Shown: positions 26,710 through 36,700, numbered from the stretch's first letter. The stretch is 64,000 nt of DNA from an uncultured Bacteroidota bacterium (GCA_903824665.1 CAIJXT010000003.1:124001-188000), one strand, 5' to 3'. A program made the numbers and translations. The notes: a model not told the origin generated them from the letters alone.

Positions 26710-26805
26710 AGTGCTAAGGTAAGGCAAAAGTCACTGACCTGCATATGTGCTTGCAGGTGGTGGTCTCCCGGGTTATTATAGCCTGGATATGTAACTTTCA
26801 ATACT

Positions 26806-26844
26806 ACTAAAATGAAAATCAGCCCCGGACAAACGCCGGAGCTG
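26806..26844 (-). terminator. Terminator of the LamG/Ig-like gene
   Basis: CAGCTCCGG / CCGGGGCTG stem with one mismatch (26820-26844), followed on the minus strand by ATTTTCATTTT. Confidence 0.6.
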
Positions 26845-26879
26845 ACAATCGTGGATGGGTGATATTTACATAGGTGCTA

Positions 26880-29800
26880 TCATTGAACAACCACCATCCT
26901 GAGGACAGTTGTGTTGCCACCTGCAGCATTAAAACGACATTGGTAGATACCAGCGCCGATATTTTCGGGTAATGTTATTGAAGTATTATTTGCTGTCACC
27001 TTGAATTCCGCCACTTTTCGGCCGTCTATGGTAATAATCTCCAAAGTGCCCGCCTCAATAGTGTTGATACTGAACACACCTGATGTTGGGTTGGGCGCAA
27101 TTGTTACTACATTCTCAACCGATTGGGCAAGTGCAGGACGACTTCCGAAAGGTATACAAGTTACCAGCATCGTGTCGTAGCAGGAGCCCGACAACGAATA
27201 GGAAACGATCACCGTACCGGGAGCAAAACAAACACCGAAACCCGAAACTGGATTTATAGCCAATATTCCGGAATCACTGGAACTCCACGTTCCACCGGGG
27301 GTTGATGAAGTAAAGGGTTGCACGCTGGCAGGAAACATAACAGACGAACCAACTATAGGTGCCACTCCTGAGCCAACAGATACCAGCGATTTCCGGTAAC
27401 ATCCGTTTGTAAGTGTAAAAGAGATGTTTGCAGTACCAGTGGTCAAACCAGCTACTACACCTGAAGCAGAATTTACAGATGCGATAGCCGAATTACTACT
27501 ACTCCACACCCCTACGCCCTCTGAACTGAGCGTAAGTGGAGAACCAAGACAGATGAAAGAGCCACCTGTGATGGGTGCGGGCTGTGCGTTTACTGTCACT
27601 GACCTTACGGCCGCACAACCTCCGCTGGTATTGTAGGCAATGCTTACAACACCAGATTCGATACCAGTAACCACTCCCGATGTGAGACCAACCGTTGCAA
27701 TACCTGTGTTGCTACTGCTCCATGTACCACCCGATGTAGTGTTGGAAAGCGGTGTCGACATACCCGCACAAAGTGTGTCCTTACCATTGATCGACCCAGG
27801 CACCGGGCTAACAATGATCAACCATTTCCGGAAGCAGCCATTTGGTAAAGTATAGCTGATGTTGGCAGTGCCTGCCTGAAGGCCCGAAACAATGCCACCT
27901 CCGGTATCAACAGCAGCCTTAATGGTATTGCTGCTGCTCCACAATCCTCCGTCGGTAGCAGATGTAAGCGCTGTGGTGGCACCGATGCAAACATTTGAAG
28001 CCCCGCTGATAGTAGCCGGAGTCAAGTTTACCGAGAGCGAATGAGCCACTCCACATCCGGTGCCTGGCACTACATAGGATATTGTTGTCACACCAGCAGA
28101 AATGCCCTGTACTAAACCTGCAGTACTCACAGTGGCTGAGGCTGCGTTGGTGCTGGACCACACGCCACCTGTTGAAGAGCTAAGCGTTGTAGTAGCACCC
28201 TCACAAACGGTATTGGAACCACCTATAACTGCAGGTCCGGGATTTACTGTCTGAACCGTTGTTTTGTAACATGTAGGGCTCAGCATATAGGTAATTACCG
28301 CCGTACCGGAACTGATACCAGTAACGGTGCCGGAAGATGCATCGATAGTGGCTTTGAGCAAATTGCTGCTGCTCCAGGTTCCTCCGGAAGCAGCGTTTTC
28401 CAGAGTGGCAGATGCGCCGGGGCAGACATTTGTAGTACCTGTAATTGTCGGTACAGCGGCATTCACCGTAACAACTCTGGTAACAAAACACCCGGACGAC
28501 AAACGGTAAGTAATACGCGCTGTGCCTGTGGATATGCCAGTCACAACTCCCGAAGTGAGGCCAATTGTTGCTGAAGCAATATTGCTGCTGCTCCATGTAC
28601 CGCCCGCAGGACCACTGGTTAGTGTTGCAGCCGCGCCCTGACAAACTGTATCAACACCAGCAATGGGCAGCATGGACCCCAGAATGGAAACATTTGCGGT
28701 TTTATAGCATCCCGGATTGACGATATAGCTAATAGTCGCTATGCCAGATCCTACACCGGTAACGAGTCCCGGACCAGGAGTAACAAAAGCCAAATTGGTG
28801 TCTGACGAACTCCAAGTGCCGCCCGGAGTAACATTGTTGAGATCTGTTGTTGCGCCTGGACAGATGGAAAGGCCTCCGGTAATTGTCGCAACAGGTCCGT
28901 TTACGGTCAGTACCGTAGTAGTAAAGCAACCTCCTGTGAGCGTATAGGTGATTGTGGCGGTTCCGAGGGCTACGCCTTTTATTACGCCAGTTGAACCACT
29001 AATTTTCGCTTTTGCCACATTACTGCTGCTCCAGATACCTCCAGGAATAATATGATTCAGTACAGCTACAGAAATTGGTTGACCGAGGCATACAATCGGG
29101 GTGCCTGTTATTGAAGCCAGGGCGGGATTGACAGAAACTTGTTTGGAAACAAAACATCCAAATGTATTAGCATAGGTAATTGTGGCATTCCCAGACCCAA
29201 TAGCCGTTACAAGACCAGTTGCTGAATTGACTGTGGCAACAGAAGGGAGTCCTGATGTCCACAAACCTCCACTCGGTGAACTCGAAAGCAGTGTGCTCCG
29301 TCCCACACAAAAGATAACAGTGTCTCCACCAGAAATTGCTGTTGGCACGGGATTAACGCTCACAACCTGCGTTCTGAAACAACCTGACGGCATGATATAG
29401 GAGATACGGGATGTGCCAATGGTCAGCCCGGTTACACTTCCGCTGGCATTAACTGTTGCTACCAAAGTGTTGGTGCTGCTCCAGGTACCACCAGGAGAAC
29501 TGCTAAGGGCGTTTGTAGCACCCAGACAAATATTGGGATTTCCGCTGATCGCCGTTGGTACCGCACTTACGGTAACAACAAGGCCTGCAGCATTACAGTT
29601 GAGCGTATAGGCAATGGTTGTAGTTCCGGTTGCGAGGCTGGTAACCAGGCCCGAACTACTCACAGTGGCTACAGCGGTATTGCTGCTGCTCCATACACCA
29701 CCCGGAGTTGCGTTGGTAAGTAAGGATGTGCTGCCCAGGCAAATTGCGCCTGAACCACCCATTGCTGCCGGTATTGTCATTGAAATCGTGTTGCATGAGT

Positions 29801-30584
29801 TGATGGCGCCGATAACAAAATTGGAGGTTGCGCCTGTCAGGGCAAATCCTTCTAATCCGCCGCAAAGCGCATTACCGCTATAGTCGAGCGTTTTTGTTTG
29901 TACAGAATTGTCCCCGGCAGGTGTACCTTCGTCAAACCTGTAATACCCCTTCAAATTTGCATTCTGAGGCACATCGCAATTCATTGCACCCTGTATCTCC
30001 AATTGTGTGCGTGTAACGTTCCAAATACGCACCTCATCCATTGAGCCGGAGAAGAAATTGGTTGATTCGGCAAAATTGGGTCTTCCGATCCAGTAGGTAC
30101 CTACATCGCCGTTGTTTCCGGTATAGCCACCGCCTGCCGAACAATCATTACCATCAACATACATTTTGCCCGTAAAAGTGCCCTGATTCCAGGTCACTGC
30201 CACATGGTGCCAGTTGCCATCATTGACAACGGTTGAACCAAATATAAATGCATTACTATGCCCAACGAAGGCTGGCTTCCCCAGATTGTCGATGTAGAAA
30301 CACTTTTCCCCAATAATCCAACCAGTACCAAATACATCAAGCGTAACAATGCCCTGATTAATTGCTGTGGTTTTTACCCACGCCTCCAATGTAAAGTCGG
30401 CACCAGCGAGCGGTGTGACATTGGTCCCAATATTGACCTGGTCATCAACACCGTCGAAATGCATTCCTGTGGTCTGGGCCGAGGCACCAGACGAACTAAA
30501 TAAAGAACCAAAGACTGACAATATGCAGCCCATAATAAGTGATCTCTTTTTTAGGGTAGATCTTCCCGGTGACTTTTTGTTCAT
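26880..30584 (-). CDS. Type IX-secreted protein: LamG domain, 12 Ig-like (Big_2-type) repeats, C-terminal sorting domain
   Basis: 1234 residues from MNKKSPGRSTLKKRS (35 codons inside the longest frame). After a signal peptide ending near SGASAQT comes a LamG/concanavalin-like domain (about residues 40-235: MHFDGVDDQVNIG, FTLEAWVKTT, GSMDEVRIW). Then about 12 units of ~73 residues, each with C-x-G, GGTWSSSN, A-T-V, G-x-V-T-G, G-T-A-x-I-S-Y and a second Cys in GCF. The last ~80 residues are the Bacteroidota sorting domain (APNPTSGVFSINT, ending in a short beta-strand), which directs export by the type IX system. Likely a long surface adhesin or glycan binder. A hybrid kinase lies upstream in the same orientation. 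Confidence 0.9.
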   Translation of the reverse strand: MNKKSPGRSTLKKRSLIMGCILSVFGSLFSSSGASAQTTGMHFDGVDDQVNIGTNVTPLAGADFTLEAWVKTTAINQGIVTLDVFGTGWIIGEKCFYIDNLGKPAFVGHSNAFIFGSTVVNDGNWHHVAVTWNQGTFTGKMYVDGNDCSAGGGYTGNNGDVGTYWIGRPNFAESTNFFSGSMDEVRIWNVTRTQLEIQGAMNCDVPQNANLKGYYRFDEGTPAGDNSVQTKTLDYSGNALCGGLEGFALTGATSNFVIGAINSCNTISMTIPAAMGGSGAICLGSTSLLTNATPGGVWSSSNTAVATVSSSGLVTSLATGTTTIAYTLNCNAAGLVVTVSAVPTAISGNPNICLGATNALSSSPGGTWSSTNTLVATVNASGSVTGLTIGTSRISYIMPSGCFRTQVVSVNPVPTAISGGDTVIFCVGRSTLLSSSPSGGLWTSGLPSVATVNSATGLVTAIGSGNATITYANTFGCFVSKQVSVNPALASITGTPIVCLGQPISVAVLNHIIPGGIWSSSNVAKAKISGSTGVIKGVALGTATITYTLTGGCFTTTVLTVNGPVATITGGLSICPGATTDLNNVTPGGTWSSSDTNLAFVTPGPGLVTGVGSGIATISYIVNPGCYKTANVSILGSMLPIAGVDTVCQGAAATLTSGPAGGTWSSSNIASATIGLTSGVVTGISTGTARITYRLSSGCFVTRVVTVNAAVPTITGTTNVCPGASATLENAASGGTWSSSNLLKATIDASSGTVTGISSGTAVITYMLSPTCYKTTVQTVNPGPAVIGGSNTVCEGATTTLSSSTGGVWSSTNAASATVSTAGLVQGISAGVTTISYVVPGTGCGVAHSLSVNLTPATISGASNVCIGATTALTSATDGGLWSSSNTIKAAVDTGGGIVSGLQAGTANISYTLPNGCFRKWLIIVSPVPGSINGKDTLCAGMSTPLSNTTSGGTWSSSNTGIATVGLTSGVVTGIESGVVSIAYNTSGGCAAVRSVTVNAQPAPITGGSFICLGSPLTLSSEGVGVWSSSNSAIASVNSASGVVAGLTTGTANISFTLTNGCYRKSLVSVGSGVAPIVGSSVMFPASVQPFTSSTPGGTWSSSDSGILAINPVSGFGVCFAPGTVIVSYSLSGSCYDTMLVTCIPFGSRPALAQSVENVVTIAPNPTSGVFSINTIEAGTLEIITIDGRKVAEFKVTANNTSITLPENIGAGIYQCRFNAAGGNTTVLRMVVVQ
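27150..29780 (-). repeat. Twelve ~220-bp coding repeats (Ig-like array)
   Basis: Tandem units of roughly 220 bp encode the Ig-like domains. The block around TGGAGCAGCAGCAAT is nearly the same in most units, giving a substrate for unequal recombination. Confidence 0.7.
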
Positions 30585-31051
30585 GACATTGTTTGTTTTT
30601 ATTTGTTTATTAATCCACAATTGATTCTTTTGTTGGTTCGGCAGCGACCCAATTACATGACTTAAATAATCTATACACCCACATAGCAAACAGTACCCCG
30701 ACCATTGTATATATTATATTTCGCTTTAGTTAATCAGAAAAAAGACAAAATGCCGGATAATGCATCTGCAATTTTTGAAATTGTAACTTGCTTTTGAACA
30801 AGACAAAACTAGACGAGTGACCATTTTTTAAAAAACAGTGATGTTGCATTTCTATACACTTTTGAATCATTTTGGCTGATTTCGGGTACGGGCGTACCCA
30901 TCTTACCAACGTAACCTCAAAAAATGATTACTTAGTGGAAGCAAAAAAGAAGATGTAAAACAAACACACTATTCCATCAACAGCCTTGCCCGGTGGACGG
31001 CTATTGCTCAGGCAAATATTTCAAAATATAGCACCCGACAACTTATATTGT
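30585..31051. other. 467-bp intergenic region between the LamG gene and the hybrid kinase
   Basis: AT-rich. It must hold the LamG-gene promoter, but I see no full TAnnTTTG box. It contains a TTTTTTAAAAAA palindrome (30824-30835) and the inverted repeat listed separately at 30884-30899. No gene seen. Confidence 0.6.
30884..30899. promoter_or_regulatory. Candidate operator-like inverted repeat
   Basis: GGGTACG-GG-CGTACCC, two perfect 7-bp arms with a 2-nt spacer, about 300 bp upstream of the LamG gene and 150 bp past the kinase stop. The binding protein is unknown. Confidence 0.3.
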
Positions 31052-33721
31052 CTATTTTTTTACTTCTTTTGGAGAGTACCCATATTGCTGTGTGAAGCAT
31101 TTGGTAAAATAGGGCTGACTATTGAACCCCGTCATAAAGGCAATCTCTGTGACACTACCTGCATCATTCTTCAATAGTTCGAATGCTTTCTCCAAACGGA
31201 TTCGGCGAATGAGGTCTGAGGCAGCATATCCGGTTAGCATTTTCAACTTCCGGTGAAACTGTGCTCTGCTCAGGAACATTTCCCTGGCAAGTGTATCTAC
31301 TGAAAACTCCTCGTCGGACAAGTTTTTGTCAATGAGTGCAAACACTCTGGCAACAAAAACGTTCTCTGACTGCCTTAAACCAGCATAATTGTCTGTAATC
31401 GGCTCTTCTTTTTCGCCTTGTGGCTGGTTGTATTGCTCACGGATCCGGGTTCGCATTGCAAGCAAATTACTGATACAGCCTTTCAGTTCTGCGGGATTGA
31501 ATGGCTTGGATATATAAATGTCAACACCGCTTTCTATCCCTTCCAGTTTCTTTTCGGCACTCGTCCTGGCAGTAAGCATAATCACCGGAATATGCTCTGT
31601 CGCTGGCTGACCTTTGATGGTTCGGCAGACTTCGTACCCATCTATGTCGGGCAACATCAGGTCGGTAATGACAACATCGGGTATAATTTCATTTGCTTTT
31701 TCGACCCCGTCCTTTCCTGCCATGGCCACATGTACATTGTAACCACTTTCAGACAAAACAGATTTAACAAATTCCACCATGTCGTGATTGTCTTCGATCA
31801 CTAATACAATCGGTTGTGAGCCATTGATATCTCCGGTATCTGCAACTCCCTGGCCTACAGCGTTTTGAATGCCCTGTCGCAGTGGTAAAGCAACAATAAA
31901 TTCACTACCCTTTCCTATAACGCTTGATACGGTAACCGTGCCGCCGCAAAGTGCCGTAAGATCTTTCACGATCGAAAGCCCAAGTCCAACACCTGAATTG
32001 GATTCCGATACTGCGCTTCTGAAAAACCGGTTGAAGACCCTATCCTGATCTTTTGCAGCAATTCCGATGCCATTATCCCGTACCGAAATTGATACTATTT
32101 TAGCGTCTGAACCATCAACTGACAAATTCACGACAACGTGCCCATGCTCCGGAGTAAACTTAATGGCATTAGACACCAGATTGTATATAATTTTTTCAAC
32201 AACATCGGCATCAAAATACCGATCTACGGTCAGGTGCGGTACATCCAGTGTGAGACTGATGTTTTTTGCGACTGCCATCGGCTGTAATTGATCCGTCAGT
32301 TCGAAAAGAAAAGAACTGAGATCTCCCAGACGCTCGTTGATTGTCAACACTCCTGTTTCCATCTTAGAGACATCCAATAACTGATTGATCAATCTCAGCA
32401 GGTATCGTGCATTCCTCAGCGGCATGGATAGTTTCTGTTTCAATGACCAATCTGCACTCTCTGCCAATACTTGCTCAATAGGTCCGGTAATCAGTGCAAC
32501 GGGAGTTCTGAAATCGTGGGCAACGTTGGAAAAGAAGACCGATTTTGCTTTCTCGAGCTTTTTGGCAACAATTTTTTCACGTCGCAGGTATACATATATT
32601 ATTATGGACAGGAACAAAACAGTGACAACCACCATCGTAAGCACAAAAATCCGGTTCCTGCTTTTCTGTAATTCAAGTTCTTTGACCTGAATTTCTTTTT
32701 CTTTCTGGGCTGTTTGGTATTTCGTTTCCAACTCCTGCATCTGCATAGTGCTGCTCTCACTGATCATAGAATCGTTTGCAGCAAAAAATAGCTCCTGAAA
32801 ATGATAAGCGGTTTTGTAGTCATTTTTACGAGCGTACAATTCAGCGAGATTTGCATAAATTGTTACCACGGCAGAAAAATATTTCATATCCCGAGCCTGA
32901 GCAAGGCATTCGTTGAATATAAAAGCAGCTTTCTCAAATTCACTATTTTCGATGTATACAACGCCTATATTCAACCTGTTACTTAGCAGACCTACGGCGT
33001 CATTGATTTCCTGCGATAACTTTTCAGCTTTCAGATAATAGGGCAGTGCATTTTTCCCGCTACCCTCCTTCTTCTGTACCAAAATGCCCATATTGGAATA
33101 GCAGGCGGCGATATTTTTCTTGTCATTACGGGCGAGAAAACGCTCCAATGCTGTGCTGTAAGCATTTTGAGCATCATCATACCGCCCCAACCTGCCATAA
33201 ACCGCACCGAGATTAATCAGCTTTGGCGCCGCATCGTCTTTCTTTCCCAGCGAGTCGAGTACATGAACTCCTTTCTCGAGGTATTCTGCGGCCTTTTTGT
33301 AGTTAGCCTGATGAATATAAACTACACCAATGTTAGACAATAGTGATGCCTCCCACGAAGGTTCACCGGTACCCTCAAGGATTTTGAGTGCAAAAAAGTA
33401 TGTTTCGAGCGCCTTATCGAGTTTGCCACCATGCTCGTAATTAATACCAATATTGTTTGATGCATAAACAATGCCGGGAATATACTTTAGTTTCCGGGAC
33501 AGATCTAAAGCCTGATGCGCGAGTTCGTTTGACTTGTCCTGATCAGTAGCATATAACTTATAGGAGAGTTTATTGAGAATATTAACTCTCGTGGTGTCTG
33601 TAGCTGATTCGAGTTGTTTAAAAAGGCTGTCAACAACTCGGTTTTGCTGTGCAATACCAATGAATGAAGAAAACAAACAAAAAACTACGGCAATGCCTAT
33701 CGAAACAATACGCCCAATCAT
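31052..33721 (-). CDS. Hybrid two-component regulator: TPR sensor, histidine kinase, receiver and AraC-type output
   Basis: 889 residues. Order: signal peptide (1-24); TPR helices in the periplasm (about 35-320, e.g. ASLLSNIGVVYIHQANYKKA); a transmembrane helix (about 350-375); HisKA with FSNVAHDFRTP, phospho-acceptor His402; HATPase with N-box, DNGIGIAA and GLGLSIVKD; receiver with phospho-acceptor Asp687 in ITDLMLPD; and a C-terminal AraC DNA-binding domain (about 785-889). All phosphorelay residues are intact, so the protein can sense, relay and bind DNA by itself. Bacteroidota use such proteins to control adjacent surface-protein or glycan-use genes; the LamG/Ig-like gene downstream is a plausible target (inference). 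The TPR sensor differs from the beta-propeller sensors of glycan-use HTCS proteins. Confidence 0.93.
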   Translation of the reverse strand: MIGRIVSIGIAVVFCLFSSFIGIAQQNRVVDSLFKQLESATDTTRVNILNKLSYKLYATDQDKSNELAHQALDLSRKLKYIPGIVYASNNIGINYEHGGKLDKALETYFFALKILEGTGEPSWEASLLSNIGVVYIHQANYKKAAEYLEKGVHVLDSLGKKDDAAPKLINLGAVYGRLGRYDDAQNAYSTALERFLARNDKKNIAACYSNMGILVQKKEGSGKNALPYYLKAEKLSQEINDAVGLLSNRLNIGVVYIENSEFEKAAFIFNECLAQARDMKYFSAVVTIYANLAELYARKNDYKTAYHFQELFFAANDSMISESSTMQMQELETKYQTAQKEKEIQVKELELQKSRNRIFVLTMVVVTVLFLSIIIYVYLRREKIVAKKLEKAKSVFFSNVAHDFRTPVALITGPIEQVLAESADWSLKQKLSMPLRNARYLLRLINQLLDVSKMETGVLTINERLGDLSSFLFELTDQLQPMAVAKNISLTLDVPHLTVDRYFDADVVEKIIYNLVSNAIKFTPEHGHVVVNLSVDGSDAKIVSISVRDNGIGIAAKDQDRVFNRFFRSAVSESNSGVGLGLSIVKDLTALCGGTVTVSSVIGKGSEFIVALPLRQGIQNAVGQGVADTGDINGSQPIVLVIEDNHDMVEFVKSVLSESGYNVHVAMAGKDGVEKANEIIPDVVITDLMLPDIDGYEVCRTIKGQPATEHIPVIMLTARTSAEKKLEGIESGVDIYISKPFNPAELKGCISNLLAMRTRIREQYNQPQGEKEEPITDNYAGLRQSENVFVARVFALIDKNLSDEEFSVDTLAREMFLSRAQFHRKLKMLTGYAASDLIRRIRLEKAFELLKNDAGSVTEIAFMTGFNSQPYFTKCFTQQYGYSPKEVKK

Positions 33722-33805
33722 AGCGCAATAATAATCAAATTGTCAATAATCATACTAAAATATAGCATGATCCAAAGATTAAATCACGGGAAAGGTATGG
33801 GAAAA

Positions 33806-33817
33806 CAGGCCGGCCTG
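33806..33817. repeat. 12-bp perfect palindrome
   Basis: CAGGCCGGCCTG in the 177-bp gap between the glutathione peroxidase gene and the hybrid kinase gene; could be an operator or the core of a terminator. Confidence 0.25.
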
Positions 33818-33898
33818 ATGTGCCGGGGCGGTAGGGGCAGCAGTAAGAACAGCAACACCAAATCCGATGAAAACTGCAACCTATGACAAACTGGACTA

Positions 33899-34441
33899 CT
33901 ATTTTTCGATAGCTGCAATGATCTCTTTGCTCATTGGGTTAGCACTGTGTTCGAATACAGCTACCAACTCACCTTTTTCATTGATCAGGTATTTCTGGAA
34001 GTTCCATTTTACGTCGCTGTCACGGAAACCGTTGTGCTTTTTCTCGGTCAACCACTGGTAAATAGGTGCTTTATAATCGCCCTTGACCGTGATCTTTGAT
34101 GCCATAGGAAATGTTACACTGTATTTTTTTGTGCAAAATGATGCAATCTCCTTATCAGAGCCGGGCTCCTGAGCACCAAAATCGTTGGCAGGGAATCCAA
34201 TGATCACCAACTTACCATTGTACTTTTCATACATTTTCTGCAAGTCGGCGTACTGCGGTGTATTGCCGCACTCGGAAGCTGTATTGACAACAAGTATTTT
34301 TTTGCCTTTGTACTTAGCAAAATCAATAGTCGCTCCATCAATTGAGGTGACTTTAAAATCATAGATACTCGCTGGAACTTCGCCTTTTGGCGCACCGAAG
34401 AAAAACAGGAAATTGAATAGCAAAGCAAGTTGAAGTGTCAT
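33899..34441 (-). CDS. Glutathione peroxidase-like thiol peroxidase
   Basis: 180 residues. The peroxidatic site is TASECGNTPQY with Cys58 in place of selenocysteine; FGAQEPGSD supplies the catalytic Gln and KWNFQKYL the Trp-Asn pair, so the tetrad is complete. The N-terminal ~18 residues are hydrophobic and could export the protein. Bacterial Cys-type members normally use thioredoxin and reduce lipid or hydrogen peroxides. A TAGTTTTG box sits just upstream. Confidence 0.9.
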   Translation of the reverse strand: MTLQLALLFNFLFFFGAPKGEVPASIYDFKVTSIDGATIDFAKYKGKKILVVNTASECGNTPQYADLQKMYEKYNGKLVIIGFPANDFGAQEPGSDKEIASFCTKKYSVTFPMASKITVKGDYKAPIYQWLTEKKHNGFRDSDVKWNFQKYLINEKGELVAVFEHSANPMSKEIIAAIEK

Positions 34442-34461
34442 AAACGAAATTGATTTGGTTA

Positions 34462-34469
34462 CAAAACTA
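34462..34469 (-). promoter_or_regulatory. -7-like box for the glutathione peroxidase gene
   Basis: TAGTTTTG on the minus strand, 20 bp before the start; a CTG lies where a -33 TTG would be. Confidence 0.45.
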
Positions 34470-34642
34470 CTGAGAAATCGGTGTGCTTCAGCGAAATATA
34501 TTTTCCGGAGGGCACATCAGCTTTTCACAAAGGTTATGAAACCCACTTGGGTGACTGAGATTTTATTCCTATTTTGTTAACTCCAATATATATTGGCGAA
34601 CAGGTCATTGTTTTTGGATCACATTCTATCATAGTTCCTTAT

Positions 34643-34650
34643 TACTTTTG
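34643..34650 (+). promoter_or_regulatory. -7-like box for the TMTC-like gene
   Basis: TACTTTTG, 21 bp before the ATG. A TTTTTGG upstream is spaced 26 bp away, longer than usual. Confidence 0.4.
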
Positions 34651-34671
34651 ACTTCAGACTTACACCAGGTT

Positions 34672-36618
34672 ATGGCGAAACAGAAACACCCCAATAAAAG
34701 CAACCTCACTCCGGCACAGGCTCCAAAACCAAATGTACAGGCACCTGCAAAAGCCACGACCAGCAATACGGAGCCTGCAACAACCGGCACACCCGCTTCA
34801 AAGTGGTTTATGGCCATACTTGCCGCAGTGGTACTGCTTGTGAATGTGCGTACAATCAACTACGACTATACGCTGGACGATCCGTTTTTTACTAAGGACA
34901 ACCCTAATGTGAGTCAGGGGCTATCAGCAATAAAGGAGTTTTTCACGCATGCTGCCTATTATGGCGTCTTTAAACACCATGATGCATCGTACAGACCACT
35001 GATGCTGACCAGTTTTGCTGCAGAGAAAGATCTTTTTGGCTTCAATCCGAATACGGGACATTTGATCAATCTGCTGTTGTTTGCGCTGCAGGTGGTAGTA
35101 TTGTTCATGCTGCTGCGCCGGATATTCCGGGATATGTCGCCCTACATTCCGTTTTTTATCACATTGCTTTTCGCGCTGCACCCGATGCATACAGAGGTGA
35201 TAGCAAGTATCAAGAGCCGTGATGAAATTATGGGTCTGCTATTTGCTGCGCTGACATTGTTGCAAACCCTGAAATACATTGACTCAGAAAAGACCAAGGA
35301 CATGGTGATGTCTGGTGTATGGTTTTTCTGTGCGTTGATGTCGAAAGAGACGCCGATAGCGCTGGTGCTGATAGCGCCAATGACCGTCTATTTCTTCAGG
35401 GATGCGCCCACCGGCAAGATAGTGCGTGCTACCCTGCCCTACGTAGCTGTTGCAGTTGTGTACCTGATCATGCGGTCTATGTTTATTGAGAGCGACGGTG
35501 AAAAAGTACGGATTCTGGTGAACAACAATGCGCTGATGGCCGCCGGTACTTATGCTGAGAAACTGGCTACCCTGCTCTTCATACAACTGAAGTACCTGAT
35601 ACTGCTGGTATTCCCTCACCCACTATCGTATGACTACTCTTACAACCAGATACCGATCATTGGTTTTGGCAGCCCGAAAGCGCTGGCGGCAGTAGCGGTA
35701 ATAGCAGCGATGTTTGTGTATGCACTGAAACAATTCAGAGCAAAGGATGTATTTGCTTATTGCATACTTTTCTATGGCCTGTCGGTGGTGATCACTTCTA
35801 ACCTGCTGGTGGATATTGGAGCCACTATGGCTGAGCGATTTATCTTCACCGGCTCGCTGGGGTACTGTATGGCGCTGGTGCTGGTACTGGCAAAAGTGCT
35901 GAAGACCGATGTGCGGACTATGACGTTTGCCAATGCACGTGTGCTGTTTTTGCTGATAGGCGGCATCAGTGTGCTGTATGCCGGCAAAACCATGGCGCGC
36001 AATGAGGCCTGGACCGATAACCTGACACTCTACAAGACCGGGATGGAGACCGCACAGGACAGCTGGCGTGCACAGTACCTGCTGGGAGTGGAGTATACAC
36101 GGAGCATATCGAAAGAACCAGACCCCAATGCGAAAAAGGAGCTGTACCGGAACGCTACGGAGTGCTTTAATAAAAGCCTGGCGATACTGCCCAACAACAG
36201 CGACGTGTACCTGCTGAAGGGCTATGCAGACGAGTTTATTGGTAATGCAGACTCGGCAATTGTGTCTTACTCCAATACGCTGAAGCTGGATAGCGGCAAC
36301 ACACAGGCGGCAGTGAATCTGGGTGGTGTATTGCTGCGCAAAGGCAGGTATGATGAAACGATTGCGATTCTGTCGCGGGTGCTGGCCAAGGACAGCCAGA
36401 ATGCTGATGCCCTATCTAATATGGGTGCTGCGCATGGTAATAAGGGCTTGTTTAAAGAAGCGGAACAATACTACCTGCGGGCAGTGAAGATAAAACCCGA
36501 CCAATCGCCGAACGTATTCATGAGCATGAGCAACATCTACAAGTACATGGGTGACTCAGTAAATGCGCCGAAATACAGGGCGCTGATGCACAAAGCGATC
36601 AGCGAGGGGCGGCAGTAG
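34672..36618 (+). CDS. TMTC/PMT-like multi-pass GT-C glycosyltransferase with C-terminal TPRs
   Basis: 648 residues from ATG 34672; the TTG further up lies in the promoter-like box. A basic, Pro/Ala-rich N-terminus precedes a first helix (about 48-65), then the luminal loop with LDDPFFTKDNP and SYRPL that marks GT-C enzymes of the protein O-mannosyltransferase/TMTC type, then about ten helices to residue 455. The last 170 residues are TPR units (AQYLLGVEYTRS, SDVYLLKGYADEFIG, ADALSNMGAAHGNKG). By analogy it transfers a lipid-linked hexose to proteins in the periplasm, with TPRs recruiting substrate. Bacteroidota are known to O-glycosylate many periplasmic proteins, but the enzyme-to-glycan link here is inference. 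Confidence 0.75.
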   Translation: MAKQKHPNKSNLTPAQAPKPNVQAPAKATTSNTEPATTGTPASKWFMAILAAVVLLVNVRTINYDYTLDDPFFTKDNPNVSQGLSAIKEFFTHAAYYGVFKHHDASYRPLMLTSFAAEKDLFGFNPNTGHLINLLLFALQVVVLFMLLRRIFRDMSPYIPFFITLLFALHPMHTEVIASIKSRDEIMGLLFAALTLLQTLKYIDSEKTKDMVMSGVWFFCALMSKETPIALVLIAPMTVYFFRDAPTGKIVRATLPYVAVAVVYLIMRSMFIESDGEKVRILVNNNALMAAGTYAEKLATLLFIQLKYLILLVFPHPLSYDYSYNQIPIIGFGSPKALAAVAVIAAMFVYALKQFRAKDVFAYCILFYGLSVVITSNLLVDIGATMAERFIFTGSLGYCMALVLVLAKVLKTDVRTMTFANARVLFLLIGGISVLYAGKTMARNEAWTDNLTLYKTGMETAQDSWRAQYLLGVEYTRSISKEPDPNAKKELYRNATECFNKSLAILPNNSDVYLLKGYADEFIGNADSAIVSYSNTLKLDSGNTQAAVNLGGVLLRKGRYDETIAILSRVLAKDSQNADALSNMGAAHGNKGLFKEAEQYYLRAVKIKPDQSPNVFMSMSNIYKYMGDSVNAPKYRALMHKAISEGRQ

Positions 36619-36646
36619 TATAGCTGCAATCCGGGCAATATAAGTA

Positions 36647-36687
36647 ACAGAGAGGGCTTCCTAACATCGTTGGGGAGCCCTCTCTGT
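36647..36687. terminator. Convergent terminator hairpin
   Basis: ACAGAGAGGGCT (36647-36658) pairs with AGCCCTCTCTGT (36676-36687), 12 perfect base pairs, between the TMTC-like and DPP III stop codons. Confidence 0.75.
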
Positions 36688-36700
36688 CTGATAGAATGTA

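Noticed and set aside
27150..29780. Regularly spaced repeats resembling a CRISPR array
   Set aside because: Period is ~220 bp and the sequence encodes Ig-like domains in one continuous frame.
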